NCBI RefSeq assembly: GCF_000739875.1
Contig: NZ_BBJR01000044.1
Location: forward strand, 1-64,000
Length of the DNA: 64,000 nucleotides
Reading direction: 5' to 3'
Origin: Comamonas aquatica NBRC 14918
GTDB lineage: Bacteria > Pseudomonadota > Gammaproteobacteria > Burkholderiales > Burkholderiaceae_C
The translations under genes and the position numbers were made by a program. The notes under the pieces are model-generated. The model had not been told where the DNA came from, did no database searches, and saw nothing but the letters and a program-made list of their open reading frames with translations. Positions 9,188 through 17,659 of the stretch are shown piece by piece (the stretch's first letter is position 1; every line of letters starts with the position of its first letter).

Positions 9188-10027
9188 ATGAATCCGGAAA
9201 CCTACGTCCAAGAAAAAGCCGCCGCCTCGGGCAGCAGCTTTTATTACGCCTTCCTCTTTCTGCCAGCCAACCGCCGGGCCGCGATCACCGCGTTCTATGC
9301 GTTCTGCCGCGAAGTGGACGATGTCGTGGACGAGGTGCAGGACGTGGGCGTGGCCGCCCAGAAGCTGGCCTGGTGGCAGCAGGAAGTCGCCCAGGCCTTT
9401 GGCGGCCAACCCGGCCACCCGGTGACACTGGCCCTGATGCCCCACGTGGCCGAATTCGGGATCGAGCAGCGCCACCTGCAGGCGGTGATTGAGGGCTGCC
9501 AGATGGACCTGGAGCAGACACGCTACCTCGACTTTGCCGGCCTGCAGCGCTATTGCCACCTGGTCGCCGGCGTCGTCGGCGAAGTGGCGGCCCGCATCTT
9601 CGGCCAGACCGACCCGGCCACCACCGCCTACGCCCACAAGCTGGGCCTGGCCTTCCAGCTCACCAACATCATCCGTGACGTGGGCGAAGACGCCATGCGC
9701 GGGCGCATCTACCTGCCCATCAGCGAGCTGCAGCAGTTCGACGTCAAGGCCCACGAGATCACCAAGCGCGAATACTCGGACCGCTTCACGGCCCTGATGC
9801 GCTTTCAGGCGCAACGCGCCCACCAGCTCTACGACGAAGCCCTGGCGCTGCTGCCGGCGGCCGACCTCCGCACCCAGAAGCCGGGGCTGATGATGGCCAG
9901 CATCTACCGCACCCTGCTGCGCGAGATCGAAGCCGGCCAGTTCCAGGTGCTGCATCAGCGCATTGCCCTGACGCCGCTGCGCAAGCTGTGGCTGGCGTGG
10001 AAGATGCAGGCCCTGGGCCGCATGTAA
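9188..10027 (+). CDS. hpnD: Presqualene diphosphate synthase HpnD
   Basis: The 279-residue squalene/phytoene synthase family protein has both Asp-rich motifs, DDVVD (in FCREVDDVVDEV) and DVGED (in NIIRDVGEDAMRGRIYLP). The second motif block is typical of HpnD. It condenses two farnesyl diphosphates to presqualene diphosphate. The start at 9188 gives the standard MNPETYVQEKAAAS N-terminus; the frame is open for 48 more codons upstream but those residues are not like the family. hpnE follows after 5 bases, so the two are co-transcribed. Confidence 0.93.
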   Translation: MNPETYVQEKAAASGSSFYYAFLFLPANRRAAITAFYAFCREVDDVVDEVQDVGVAAQKLAWWQQEVAQAFGGQPGHPVTLALMPHVAEFGIEQRHLQAVIEGCQMDLEQTRYLDFAGLQRYCHLVAGVVGEVAARIFGQTDPATTAYAHKLGLAFQLTNIIRDVGEDAMRGRIYLPISELQQFDVKAHEITKREYSDRFTALMRFQAQRAHQLYDEALALLPAADLRTQKPGLMMASIYRTLLREIEAGQFQVLHQRIALTPLRKLWLAWKMQALGRM

Positions 10028-10032
10028 GGGCC

Positions 10033-11355
10033 ATGCCCCAGCCGCAGCGCATCGCCATCGTGGGCGGCGGCTGGGCCGGCATGGCCGCCGCCGTCGCCCT
10101 GCAGCAGCAGGGCCACCAGGTGCAGGTCTGGGAAGCCAGCCGCCAGTGGGGCGGCCGTGCACGCGCACTGGACATTCCCGCACCCGACGGTGGCCACTGG
10201 ACGGTCGACAACGGCCAGCACATCCTGATCGGCGCCTACCAGGCCTGCCTGCAGCTGCTGCGCACCGTCGGCGTGGAAGCCGCAGCCCTGCAGCGCCTGC
10301 CGCTGGATCTGCGCTACGCCGATGGCCAGGGGCTGCACCTGCCCGACTGGCCTCCGCCCTGGGACGCGGCCTGGGGCATTGCCTGCGCCCGCGGCTGGCA
10401 CTGGCGTGAGAAGCTGGCCCTGCTGCGCACGGCCCAGCGCTGGCAGCGCCAGCAGTTCCAGTGCCCGGCCAGCGCCAGCGTGGCCGACCTGTGCCAGGGC
10501 CTGCCGGCGCGCCTGCTGCAGGACTTTGTCGATCCTCTGTGCATTTCGGCCCTGAACCTGCCGGCCAGCGCCGCCAGCGGGCAGATCTTCTTGCGGGTGC
10601 TGCAGGATGGGCTGTTCAGCGGACGGGGCGGCTCCAACCTGCTGATTCCGCGCACCGACCTGTCCACCCTGTTCCCGGCCACGGCCGCCGCCTGGCTGCA
10701 GCAGCGCGGTGCCCGGCTGCGCCTGGGTGAACGCGTGCAGGCCCTCACCCCCCCGACAGACCATGGCGCTGCCTGGCAGGTGGATGGCGAAAACATGGAT
10801 GCCGTGGTGCTGGCCACGCCCTGCGCCGAGGCGGCACGCCTGGTGCAGGCCCTGCAGGGGGTGCCCGCACCGCTGTCCGGGCGCACCACCGCCTGGGCCA
10901 ACTGCGCACAGGCGCTGCCGCACACGGCAATCGCCACGGTCTATGCCCACACAGCGCAGGGCCCTGGCCTGCCGGCGCCCATGGTGGCCCTGCGCAGCCA
11001 GGCGGACGCCCCCGCGCAGTTCGCCTTTGACAAGGGGCAACTGGGTGGGCCGGCCGGCCTGCTGGCCCTGGTGGTCAGCGCCAGCCAGGGCGATAAGGCA
11101 TTGCTGCAGTCGCAGGTGCTGGCGCAAGCCCGCACGCAGCTGCGCCTGCCCGATCTGCAGCCGCTGAAAACCGTGGTCGACAAGCGCGCCACCTTTGCCT
11201 GCACGCCCGGCGTGCAGCGCCCCGCTGCCGACATCCTGCCGGGCCTGTGGGCCTGCGGCGACTATGTGCAAGGCCCCTACCCTGCCACGCTGGAAGGCGC
11301 GGTGCGCAGCGGCCTGCAGGCGGCTGCGGCGGTGGGCAACTTTCTAAAAACATAG
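10033..11355 (+). CDS. hpnE: Hydroxysqualene dehydroxylase HpnE
   Basis: The 440-residue FAD-dependent amine-oxidase-like protein has a Rossmann start IAIVGGGWAGMAAAVAL and a C-terminal FAD-contact block (WACGDYVQGPYPATLEGA). HpnE reduces hydroxysqualene to squalene, completing the HpnCDE route towards hopanoids or other squalene products. No squalene-hopene cyclase gene is in the window. TAAGGG lies just upstream of the ATG, overlapping the hpnD stop region. The last residues FLKT and the stop codon are already part of the dispersed repeat that follows. Confidence 0.92.
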   Translation: MPQPQRIAIVGGGWAGMAAAVALQQQGHQVQVWEASRQWGGRARALDIPAPDGGHWTVDNGQHILIGAYQACLQLLRTVGVEAAALQRLPLDLRYADGQGLHLPDWPPPWDAAWGIACARGWHWREKLALLRTAQRWQRQQFQCPASASVADLCQGLPARLLQDFVDPLCISALNLPASAASGQIFLRVLQDGLFSGRGGSNLLIPRTDLSTLFPATAAAWLQQRGARLRLGERVQALTPPTDHGAAWQVDGENMDAVVLATPCAEAARLVQALQGVPAPLSGRTTAWANCAQALPHTAIATVYAHTAQGPGLPAPMVALRSQADAPAQFAFDKGQLGGPAGLLALVVSASQGDKALLQSQVLAQARTQLRLPDLQPLKTVVDKRATFACTPGVQRPAADILPGLWACGDYVQGPYPATLEGAVRSGLQAAAAVGNFLKT

Positions 11356-11436
11356 CTGCTAGCGCTTAAAGACAAAGCACTTCAGGCCTTTTATGACCCG
11401 AAGTGCTTGCATCGCATGCGCTGACAGCTATGGTTT
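11346..11436. repeat. Dispersed palindromic repeat, copy A (convergent spacer)
   Basis: Outer arms CATAGCTGCTAGCGC (11351) and GCGCTGACAGCTATG (11418) enclose a perfect inner stem AAGCACTTC / GAAGTGCTT (11375 and 11400). The element starts inside the last codons of hpnE and fills the spacer to the convergent DUF2788 gene, so it may end transcription from both sides. Confidence 0.75.
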
Positions 11437-11445
11437 AAGAAGCGA

Positions 11446-11658
11446 TCATTTTTCCAAGTACCACTGGATCACGACCTTCGCCAGAAAGCCGATGAAGCCC
11501 ACGGCCAGGCCAAGAAACAGCACAAAGGTGCCGAACTTGCCCGCCTTGGACTGCCAGGCCAGGTGACCGATGATGAACAGCATGAAGAGAATGAAGGCCC
11601 CCACGCCGTAGGTCAGGAAAAATTCCGAAATTTGTTGTTCTGTAAAACCGAAGATCAC
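11446..11658 (-). CDS. DUF2788 small membrane protein
   Basis: The 70-residue protein starts at a GTG preceded by TAGGACC and has two membrane helices (FFLTYGVGAFILFMLFIIGHLAW and FVLFLGLAVGFIGFLAKVVI) joined by a short basic loop QSKAGKFG. Size, the FTEQQISEF start and the SKAGKFGTFVLFL core match DUF2788, a family of unknown function common in proteobacteria. Longer frames opening upstream are rejected because they overlap the neighbouring gene's coding end. It follows the DUF2189 gene by 19 bases on the same strand and could be co-transcribed. Confidence 0.8.
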   Translation of the reverse strand: MIFGFTEQQISEFFLTYGVGAFILFMLFIIGHLAWQSKAGKFGTFVLFLGLAVGFIGFLAKVVIQWYLEK

Positions 11659-11677
11659 AACACAGGTCCTAGAAACC

Positions 11678-12523
11678 TCACCGCCCTGGCACGCCGTGCG
11701 CCGCCTCCCGCAGCGCAAAGTCGGAGGCATCCACCAGATCGCGGTAGGCATGCCAGCTTGCATGGCCCAGCATGGGCATCACAAACACCAACCCCAGCAG
11801 CAACGACGCCAGGCCCAGCAAGGTAAACATCAAAATCAACCCCGCCCACACGGCCATGGGAATGGGGTTTTGCAAAATCACCAACCAGCTAGTGAGCACC
11901 GCCTGCGGCAAAGAAACCTTGCGATCCAGCAACAAAGGCATAGAAACCACGCTGGAAGCGAAGATGGGTGCCGCCAGCAGGCTGCCCAGTGCCAGCCACA
12001 GATGGAACAGGTTGCCATCCGCCGCCAGCACCACGTGCTGCATGAAGTCCAGCGGCGTGGCGATGCGCACGGGGGACATCAGCGTGATCAGCGAGGCCGA
12101 CACCAGCACCCAGCCCGTGGCCGAGATGGACAGCAAGACACCGAACTGCACCAAGCACCAGTAGTCGTTGCCGAGCTTGCTGTGCCCCTGTTGCCAGTGG
12201 GACCAAGTATGCCGCACCAGGCGCCAGCCCACCGGCTCACCACGCTCCAGGGCACGGCTGATGGCGTACAGGCTGGTGGCCACCACCGGCCCCATGACCA
12301 GAAAACCCGACAAGGCGCCGGCCATCAGCCAGAAGCGGTCATGCCCGATCCACAGGATCAACAGGCCGAACAGCGTCAGGCACAGGCCATGCGCCAGGCT
12401 CAGTGCCGGGGCTCGGCACATGTCCTTCCAGCCCAGGGCCAGCCAGCCCAGGGGCTGCATCAGGCCGACGGACAGGGGGACGGGCAGATCCGTGCTGGGG
12501 TTGCGCGACAAAGTGCTGGGCAT
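11678..12523 (-). CDS. DUF2189 integral membrane protein
   Basis: The protein has 281 residues and about six membrane helices, an N-terminal amphipathic lead (PLGWLALGWKDMCRAPALSLAHG) and repeated small-residue-rich helices. This pattern matches DUF2189, a family of predicted inner-membrane proteins of unknown function, often next to cytochrome or electron-transfer genes. The start at 12523 is chosen because CAGGAG lies about 8 bases upstream. It reads in the same direction as the HAD phosphatase gene 35 bases upstream, so the three small genes may form one unit. Confidence 0.75.
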   Translation of the reverse strand: MPSTLSRNPSTDLPVPLSVGLMQPLGWLALGWKDMCRAPALSLAHGLCLTLFGLLILWIGHDRFWLMAGALSGFLVMGPVVATSLYAISRALERGEPVGWRLVRHTWSHWQQGHSKLGNDYWCLVQFGVLLSISATGWVLVSASLITLMSPVRIATPLDFMQHVVLAADGNLFHLWLALGSLLAAPIFASSVVSMPLLLDRKVSLPQAVLTSWLVILQNPIPMAVWAGLILMFTLLGLASLLLGLVFVMPMLGHASWHAYRDLVDASDFALREAAHGVPGR

Positions 12524-12558
12524 ACGCTGGCTCCTGCGCCCCGCTGGGGGCAAAACCC

Positions 12559-13257
12559 TCAGGCAGCCAGCATGTCACACAGCGCTTGCAAGCTGGCCAC
12601 CGTGGTGGGTGGGTGCTCTTTCTCTATTGGCCAATCTAAGCCGCTGCGGTTCAGCCAAACAGCGTGCATACCCGCATCCCGGGCCGCCACGGCATCCAGT
12701 TTGGCGTCGTCTCCTACATGCAGCACGGCCGAAGGCGGCACATCGACGGCCGCCGCCGCCAGGTGAAAGATGCGCGCATCGGGTTTGGCAAAGCCGGTGC
12801 GCATGACGTTGAAACTGTCGCGAAAGAAGCGGCCGATCCCGATGTGGTGGATGTCGGCATTGCCATTCGTCACGGCCACCACGGGCCAGCGCTGAGCGAG
12901 GAACTGCAGCGCCGGCAAAGCGTCGTCAAACAGCTGCACGCGCTGGCGCTCGGCAAAAAAAAGATCAAACGCGGGGGTCGCCAAATCCTCATCGTCGCCG
13001 GCCTGGCGCAGCGCCAGCCGGATGGACTCGCGGCGCATCGCGCTCAGGTCGTGGCGCAGGTCGGGGCGCTCCTGCTCCACGCGCTCGCGGATGGCACGCA
13101 GGGCCTTGGGGGTGTCAAACAGCTGTGCCGTCTTGGCTGCACGCTCTTTCAACCATAGCAACAGCACTTCTTCAGCGCGGTGGATGGTGGGCCAGATCGG
13201 CCACAGCGTGTCGTCCAGATCCAGGGTGATGGCGCGGATTTGCGATGGGTCAAGCAT
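12559..13257 (-). CDS. HAD-superfamily hydrolase, subclass IA
   Basis: The 232-residue phosphatase carries motif I DLDDTLWP with the nucleophile and acid aspartates, motif II VVAVTNGN, motif III lysine in GFAKPDARIF, and motif IV HVGDDAKLDAVAARDAG. A helical cap lies between motifs I and II. The layout resembles YigB-type FMN/5-nucleotide phosphatases, but HAD substrates cannot be deduced from sequence. It is divergent from hemH with an 79-base gap. Confidence 0.85.
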   Translation of the reverse strand: MLDPSQIRAITLDLDDTLWPIWPTIHRAEEVLLLWLKERAAKTAQLFDTPKALRAIRERVEQERPDLRHDLSAMRRESIRLALRQAGDDEDLATPAFDLFFAERQRVQLFDDALPALQFLAQRWPVVAVTNGNADIHHIGIGRFFRDSFNVMRTGFAKPDARIFHLAAAAVDVPPSAVLHVGDDAKLDAVAARDAGMHAVWLNRSGLDWPIEKEHPPTTVASLQALCDMLAA

Positions 13258-13336
13258 GGGCCGAGGTTACTGCAAGCCGCCACACGCAACAGCCCCCGCG
13301 GTGCGGAGCCCACCCGGGTTTTGCGACAATCACTGC

Positions 13337-14404
13337 ATGCTCTCCCGCTTTGCCCCCGAACCCCAGCTCCCTTCCGGCCAGCCTGAACGCACGGGCGTGC
13401 TGCTGTGCAACCTTGGCACCCCCGATGCCGCCACCGCCCCGGCGGTGCGCCGCTACCTGGCGCAATTCCTCAGCGATGACCGCGTGGTGGAAATTCCCAA
13501 GCTGCTGTGGTGGCCCATCCTGCACGGCATCATCCTGCGGCTGCGCCCCAAGGCCTCGGCCGCCAAGTACGCCACCGTCTGGGACCAGGGTGGCGCCACG
13601 GGCTCGCCACTGCTGTACTTCACCGAGCGCCAGGCCACCCTGCTGCGCGGCTGGCTGGGCGAAGCCGGCGCGAATGTGCTGGTGGCACCGGCCATGCGCT
13701 ATGGCAATCCGTCCATCCCGGCGCAGCTCGACGCCCTCAAGGCGCAGGGCGCCACCCGCATCCTGATCCTGCCGCTGTACCCCCAGTACTCCGGCACCAC
13801 CACGGCCAGCGTGTGCGATGCGGTCTACGACTGGGCCAAGACCCAGCGCCACATCCCCGAACTGCGCTTCGTGCACCGCTACCACGAGCACCCGGGCTAC
13901 ATCGAAGCGCTGGCACAGACCGTGGAGCAGCACTGGCGCGAGAACGGCCGGGCGCAGAAACTGTTCCTGAGCTTCCACGGCGTACCCGAGCGCACCTGGC
14001 AGCTGGGCGACCCCTACCGCGACGAGTGCTATGCCACCGGCCGGCTGCTGGCCGCGCGCCTGGGGCTGGACGAGAGCCAGTATGTGCTGACCTTCCAGTC
14101 GCGCTTTGGCAAGGCCAAGTGGCTGGAGCCCTACACCGAGCCGACCTTGGTCGAGATGGCCCGCCAGGGCCTGGAGAGCGTGGACATCATGTGCCCCGGC
14201 TTCACCAGCGACTGCATCGAGACCCTGGAGGAAATCAACCAGGAAGCGCGCGAAGCCTTTGTGCACGCCGGGGGCAAGGACTACCGCTTCATCCCCTGCC
14301 TGAACGACCACGCCACCTGGATCGGTGCGCTGCGCGACGTGGCGCGCCAGCACCTGCAGGGCTGGCCGGTGCAACCGGTGCCCCCCACAACCCTCGGGAC
14401 CTGA
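13337..14404 (+). CDS. hemH: Ferrochelatase HemH
   Basis: The 355-residue protein inserts ferrous iron into protoporphyrin IX in the last step of haem synthesis. Signature features are GVLLCNLGTPDAATAPAVR at the N-terminus, LPLYPQYSGTTTAS, the catalytic-histidine block LFLSFHGVPERT, and CPGFTSDCIETLEEI near the C-terminus. The start at 13337 fits the normal family length; the frame is open further upstream across the HAD gene's 5' end, which is not credible coding. It stands as a single gene. Confidence 0.95.
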   Translation: MLSRFAPEPQLPSGQPERTGVLLCNLGTPDAATAPAVRRYLAQFLSDDRVVEIPKLLWWPILHGIILRLRPKASAAKYATVWDQGGATGSPLLYFTERQATLLRGWLGEAGANVLVAPAMRYGNPSIPAQLDALKAQGATRILILPLYPQYSGTTTASVCDAVYDWAKTQRHIPELRFVHRYHEHPGYIEALAQTVEQHWRENGRAQKLFLSFHGVPERTWQLGDPYRDECYATGRLLAARLGLDESQYVLTFQSRFGKAKWLEPYTEPTLVEMARQGLESVDIMCPGFTSDCIETLEEINQEAREAFVHAGGKDYRFIPCLNDHATWIGALRDVARQHLQGWPVQPVPPTTLGT

Positions 14405-14484
14405 GGCGACCCAGGCACCGTGCACGCCAGGGCTGCGGGCGTGCACGCTAATTGCTTGCATGGCGGTACACACTTTCTGTACCC

Positions 14485-15003
14485 ATGACTGCCACACCTC
14501 ACCCCTTGCCCGCCCAGGGCCTTGCCCCGACGCACGAGCAACTGTGCCGCCACCTGCGCCACACCCAGCGGGTGGCCGAACGGGCCATGGCCCTGGGCCA
14601 CCACCCGTTTGGCGCCATCCTGGTCGGCCCGGACCAGGAGACGGTGTTGATGGAGCAGTGCAACATCAACACCGTCAACAATGCCGAGTCCACCCTGGCG
14701 CGCATGGCGGCCACCAACTTCACGCCCGCATACCTGTGGAGCTGCACGCTCTACACGAACGTCGAGCCCTGCTGCATGTGCGCCGGTACGGCCTACTGGG
14801 CCAACATCGGCCGCGTGGTGTTCGGCATGACAGAGCATGCGCTGCTGCAATGCACCGGCAACCACGGCGAGAACCCGACGATGAGCGTGCCCGCACGCTA
14901 CATCTTTGACCACTGCCAAAAGCCCGTGGCGCTGATCGGCCCGGTGCCCGAGCTGGCCGCGGAGATCGCCGCCCAGCAGCAGCGCTTCTGGTCCCGCCGC
15001 TGA
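14485..15003 (+). CDS. Nucleoside deaminase-family protein with altered zinc site
   Basis: The 172-residue protein has the cytidine-deaminase fold signatures HPFGAILVG, the NAE triad and EPCCMCAG. In active family members a His (or Cys) precedes the Ala-Glu pair and binds zinc with the two later cysteines. Here residue 66 is Asn (codon AAT at 14680-14682; CAT would differ by one base), while Glu68 and both cysteines of PCCMC are kept. The rest (LWSCTLYTNVEP, AYWANIGRVVFGMTE) is intact, so the gene is not otherwise decayed. Substrate is unknown; TadA, guanine deaminase and cytosine deaminase groups share these motifs. The ATG at 14485 lies 80 bases beyond hemH. Confidence 0.78.
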   Translation: MTATPHPLPAQGLAPTHEQLCRHLRHTQRVAERAMALGHHPFGAILVGPDQETVLMEQCNINTVNNAESTLARMAATNFTPAYLWSCTLYTNVEPCCMCAGTAYWANIGRVVFGMTEHALLQCTGNHGENPTMSVPARYIFDHCQKPVALIGPVPELAAEIAAQQQRFWSRR

Positions 15004-15131
15004 CCGCGCGCGGTCATCCCCGACCTGCACCCTGCATGGCACATTCCGACATTTTTTGCAGGGCTGCCGAATTAAGCTGGTGCAGTTGCGGGCCTGTTGC
15101 ACCGGTGCGGTGCAGGCCGCGCGATTGCCCC

Positions 15132-15179
15132 TAGAATCACGCTCCGAATCCACGGCCTGCACTTTTCTGCAGGCCTTTT
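15132..15179 (+). promoter_or_regulatory. Promoter -10 and terminator-like hairpin in the MFS gene leader
   Basis: A TAGAAT (-10-like) at 15132 is followed at 15154-15175 by a perfect 7-bp stem (GGCCTGC / GCAGGCC) and TTTT. If transcription starts near 15144 the hairpin lies in a leader of about 165 bases before the MFS start at 15309. It could instead end transcripts from the deaminase gene. The rest of the 305-base spacer from 15004 holds no gene I can support. Confidence 0.35.
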
Positions 15180-15308
15180 GCTGCGCCCCATCCAGCGGCG
15201 CCAGCATATTTCGGTGATTGCTTTTGCCCCCATGGCCTGCGCGCCCTGGGGTTTGGCCTGTTGGAGGCACATGCCCGTGCCCCAGCAAAAAACAGGACAA
15301 CAACAGCC

Positions 15309-16547
15309 ATGACCTCCCCCTCTTCGACTGCAAGCGGCCAGCCCACGACCGTCAACAGCTACAGCTGGAAAGCCCTGTGCGGCTCGGCCGTTGGCTACGC
15401 CATGGACGGCTTTGACCTGCTGATCCTGGGCTTCATGCTCACAGCGATTTCGGCCGACCTGAACCTCACCCCCGGCCAGGCCGGCTCCCTGGTCACCTGG
15501 ACCCTGATCGGTGCCGTGTTCGGCGGCATCGTGTTTGGCGCGCTGTCGGACCGCTATGGCCGCATCCGCGTGCTGACCTGGACCATCGTGCTGTTTGCCG
15601 TGTTCACCGGGTTGTGCGCCTTCGCCACCGGCTACTGGGACCTGCTGGTCTACCGCACCATCGCCGGCATCGGCCTGGGCGGTGAATTCGGCATCGGCAT
15701 GGCCCTGGCGGCCGAGGCCTGGCCGGCCCGCCACCGTGCGCGCGTGTCGTCCTATGTGGCCCTGGGCTGGCAGGTGGGCGTGCTGGGCGCCGCCTTGCTG
15801 ACCCCGCTGCTGCTGCCACTGATCGGCTGGCGCGGCATGTTCCTGGTCGGAGTGATTCCCGCGCTGGTGGCCTGGTTCATCCGCCACAAGATCCACGAAC
15901 CCGAAGTCTTTGTGCGCAAGCCCGCCGCCCCGAAAGCCTCGCGTTTCGAAGCCTTCCGCCTGCTGGTCAAGGACAAGGCCACCGCCAAGGTCAGCCTGGG
16001 TGTGATCGTGCTGACCTCGGTACAGAACTTTGGCTACTACGGCATCATGATCTGGATGCCCAGCTTCCTATCCAAGCAGCTGGACTTCAGCCTGACCAAG
16101 TCATCGATGTGGACGGCAGTCACCATCGTCGGGATGATGGCTGGCATCTGGATTTTTGGCCAGCTGGCCGACCGCATCGGCCGCAAGCCCAGCTTCCTGC
16201 TGTTCCAGCTGGGCGCCGTCATCATGGTGCTGACCTATGCGCAGCTGTCCGACCCCATCGCCATGCTCTGGGCCGGCGCTGTGCTCGGCATGTTCGTGAA
16301 CGGCATGATGGGCGGCTATGGGGCCGTGATGAGCGAGGCCTACCCCACTGAGGCCCGCGCCACGGCGCAGAACGTGCTGTTCAACATTGGCCGCGGCGTT
16401 GGCGGTCTGGGGCCGGTGGTGGTGGGGGCGGTGGCCATGGGCTATGGCTTCCAGATGGCAATCGCCCTGCTGGCCGCCATCTATGTGATCGACATGATTG
16501 CCACGGCAGTGCTGATCCCCGAGCTCAAGGGCAAGGAACTGCACTGA
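15309..16547 (+). CDS. Major facilitator superfamily transporter
   Basis: The 412-residue protein has 12 predicted membrane helices. The loop 2-3 motif GALSDRYGRIRVLTW and its second-half counterpart GQLADRIGRKPSFL are clear. MDGFDLLILGFML in helix 1 and RTIAGIGLGGEFGIGMALAAEAWP are typical of aromatic-acid/metabolite:H+ symporters (AAHS-like or sialate-like carriers). The ligand is not identifiable. The ATG at 15309 follows ACAGGACAACAACAGCC. It is convergent with the Bug protein gene across a shared terminator. Confidence 0.88.
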   Translation: MTSPSSTASGQPTTVNSYSWKALCGSAVGYAMDGFDLLILGFMLTAISADLNLTPGQAGSLVTWTLIGAVFGGIVFGALSDRYGRIRVLTWTIVLFAVFTGLCAFATGYWDLLVYRTIAGIGLGGEFGIGMALAAEAWPARHRARVSSYVALGWQVGVLGAALLTPLLLPLIGWRGMFLVGVIPALVAWFIRHKIHEPEVFVRKPAAPKASRFEAFRLLVKDKATAKVSLGVIVLTSVQNFGYYGIMIWMPSFLSKQLDFSLTKSSMWTAVTIVGMMAGIWIFGQLADRIGRKPSFLLFQLGAVIMVLTYAQLSDPIAMLWAGAVLGMFVNGMMGGYGAVMSEAYPTEARATAQNVLFNIGRGVGGLGPVVVGAVAMGYGFQMAIALLAAIYVIDMIATAVLIPELKGKELH

Positions 16548-16568
16548 GCCCAGCGGCGTCATCCCACC

Positions 16569-16598
16569 AAAAAAGGGCATCCGAGGATGCCCTTTTTT
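16569..16598. terminator. Bidirectional terminator
   Basis: An 8-bp stem GGGCATCC / GGATGCCC with a 2-base loop is flanked by six A on the left and six T on the right. It serves both the MFS gene and the convergent Bug gene. Confidence 0.85.
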
Positions 16599-16623
16599 CA
16601 TCGGCGGCGGGTCGCCCAGGCCA

Positions 16624-17604
16624 TCAATCGGCCTTGATGTTGGCGGCCTTGACCACCTTGCCCCACAGGTCCCAGTCGCGCTTGACCATGGCCCCCAGTG
16701 CCTTGCTGTCCATGAAGTCGGCCGTGGCCCCCTGGTCCAGCGCCTTTTTCTGGAACGCCGGGTCGCTGAGCATGGCGCGCACATCGCCTTCCAGCTTGCG
16801 CACGATGGCCTCGGGCGTCTTGGCCGGCGCAAACAGCGCAAACCAGGACGTGGCATTCACCCCGGGCAGACCGGCTTCGGCCGTGGTGGGCACCGACGCC
16901 AGGCTGGGCAGGCGCGCCTGGCTGGTCACGGCCAGCACCTTCAGCTTGCCGGCCTGGATGTGGGGCATGAAGGGCGGTGCGGTGCCGAAGGTCAGGTCCA
17001 CCTGGCCGCCCAGCAGGTCCTGCAGCGCCGGGCCGGTGCCCTTGTAGGGCACGTGCACCATCTGGATGCCAGCGGCCTGCTCCAGCTGCACGCCGGTGAC
17101 GTGCTGCAGCGAGCCGTTGCCCGAGGAGGCGTAGTTCAGCTTCATCGGGTGGGCCTTGGCATAGGCCACCAGCTCCTGCAAGGTGTTGACCGGCAGGTCC
17201 CCGCGCACCACCACGATCTGCGGGGCCGACAGCACGTTGGCCACGGGCACAAAGTCGTCACGCTCCCAGCTGGACTTGCCCAGGTGCGGCGAGATCACGT
17301 GGAAACCGGAGTACTGCATCAGCAAGGTGTAGCCATCGGCCTCGGCGCGCTTGACCTGCGCGGCCGCAATGTTGCCGTTGCCACCGCCCTTGTTTTCGAC
17401 CACCAGGGTCTGGCCCAGCGTGGGACCCAGGGCCTGGGCGGTCATGCGGGCGGCCAGGTCGGTGGTGCCGCCTGCCGCAGCGGGCACGACCATGGCGATC
17501 GGTTTGTGGGGGTAGGCCGTCTGCGCCAGGGCCGTGCCTGCCACGGTCGTGGCCAGTACCGAGGCCAGCGCCAGACGTCCAAATTGCTTGCGAGTCATCG
17601 ACAT
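16624..17604 (-). CDS. Bug/TctC-family periplasmic substrate-binding protein
   Basis: The 326-residue secreted protein has a signal peptide ending near TVAGTALAQTAYP. The family start YPHKPIAMVVPAAAGGTTDLAAR and VVENKGGGNGNIAAAQV are those of Bug receptors, which bind carboxylates or amides. Many Bug genes in Burkholderiales are orphans without TctAB partners, as here. AAGGAGATGAAACT precedes the ATG at good spacing. It lies 55 bases downstream of the HMG-CoA-lyase-like gene on the same strand, so the ligand is probably the acid metabolised by those enzymes (inference). Confidence 0.9.
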   Translation of the reverse strand: MSMTRKQFGRLALASVLATTVAGTALAQTAYPHKPIAMVVPAAAGGTTDLAARMTAQALGPTLGQTLVVENKGGGNGNIAAAQVKRAEADGYTLLMQYSGFHVISPHLGKSSWERDDFVPVANVLSAPQIVVVRGDLPVNTLQELVAYAKAHPMKLNYASSGNGSLQHVTGVQLEQAAGIQMVHVPYKGTGPALQDLLGGQVDLTFGTAPPFMPHIQAGKLKVLAVTSQARLPSLASVPTTAEAGLPGVNATSWFALFAPAKTPEAIVRKLEGDVRAMLSDPAFQKKALDQGATADFMDSKALGAMVKRDWDLWGKVVKAANIKAD

Positions 17605-17659
17605 AGTTTCATCTCCTTCTTTGTTGTCATACGCCTGGGCAGGGGACCTGCCCAGGCTG

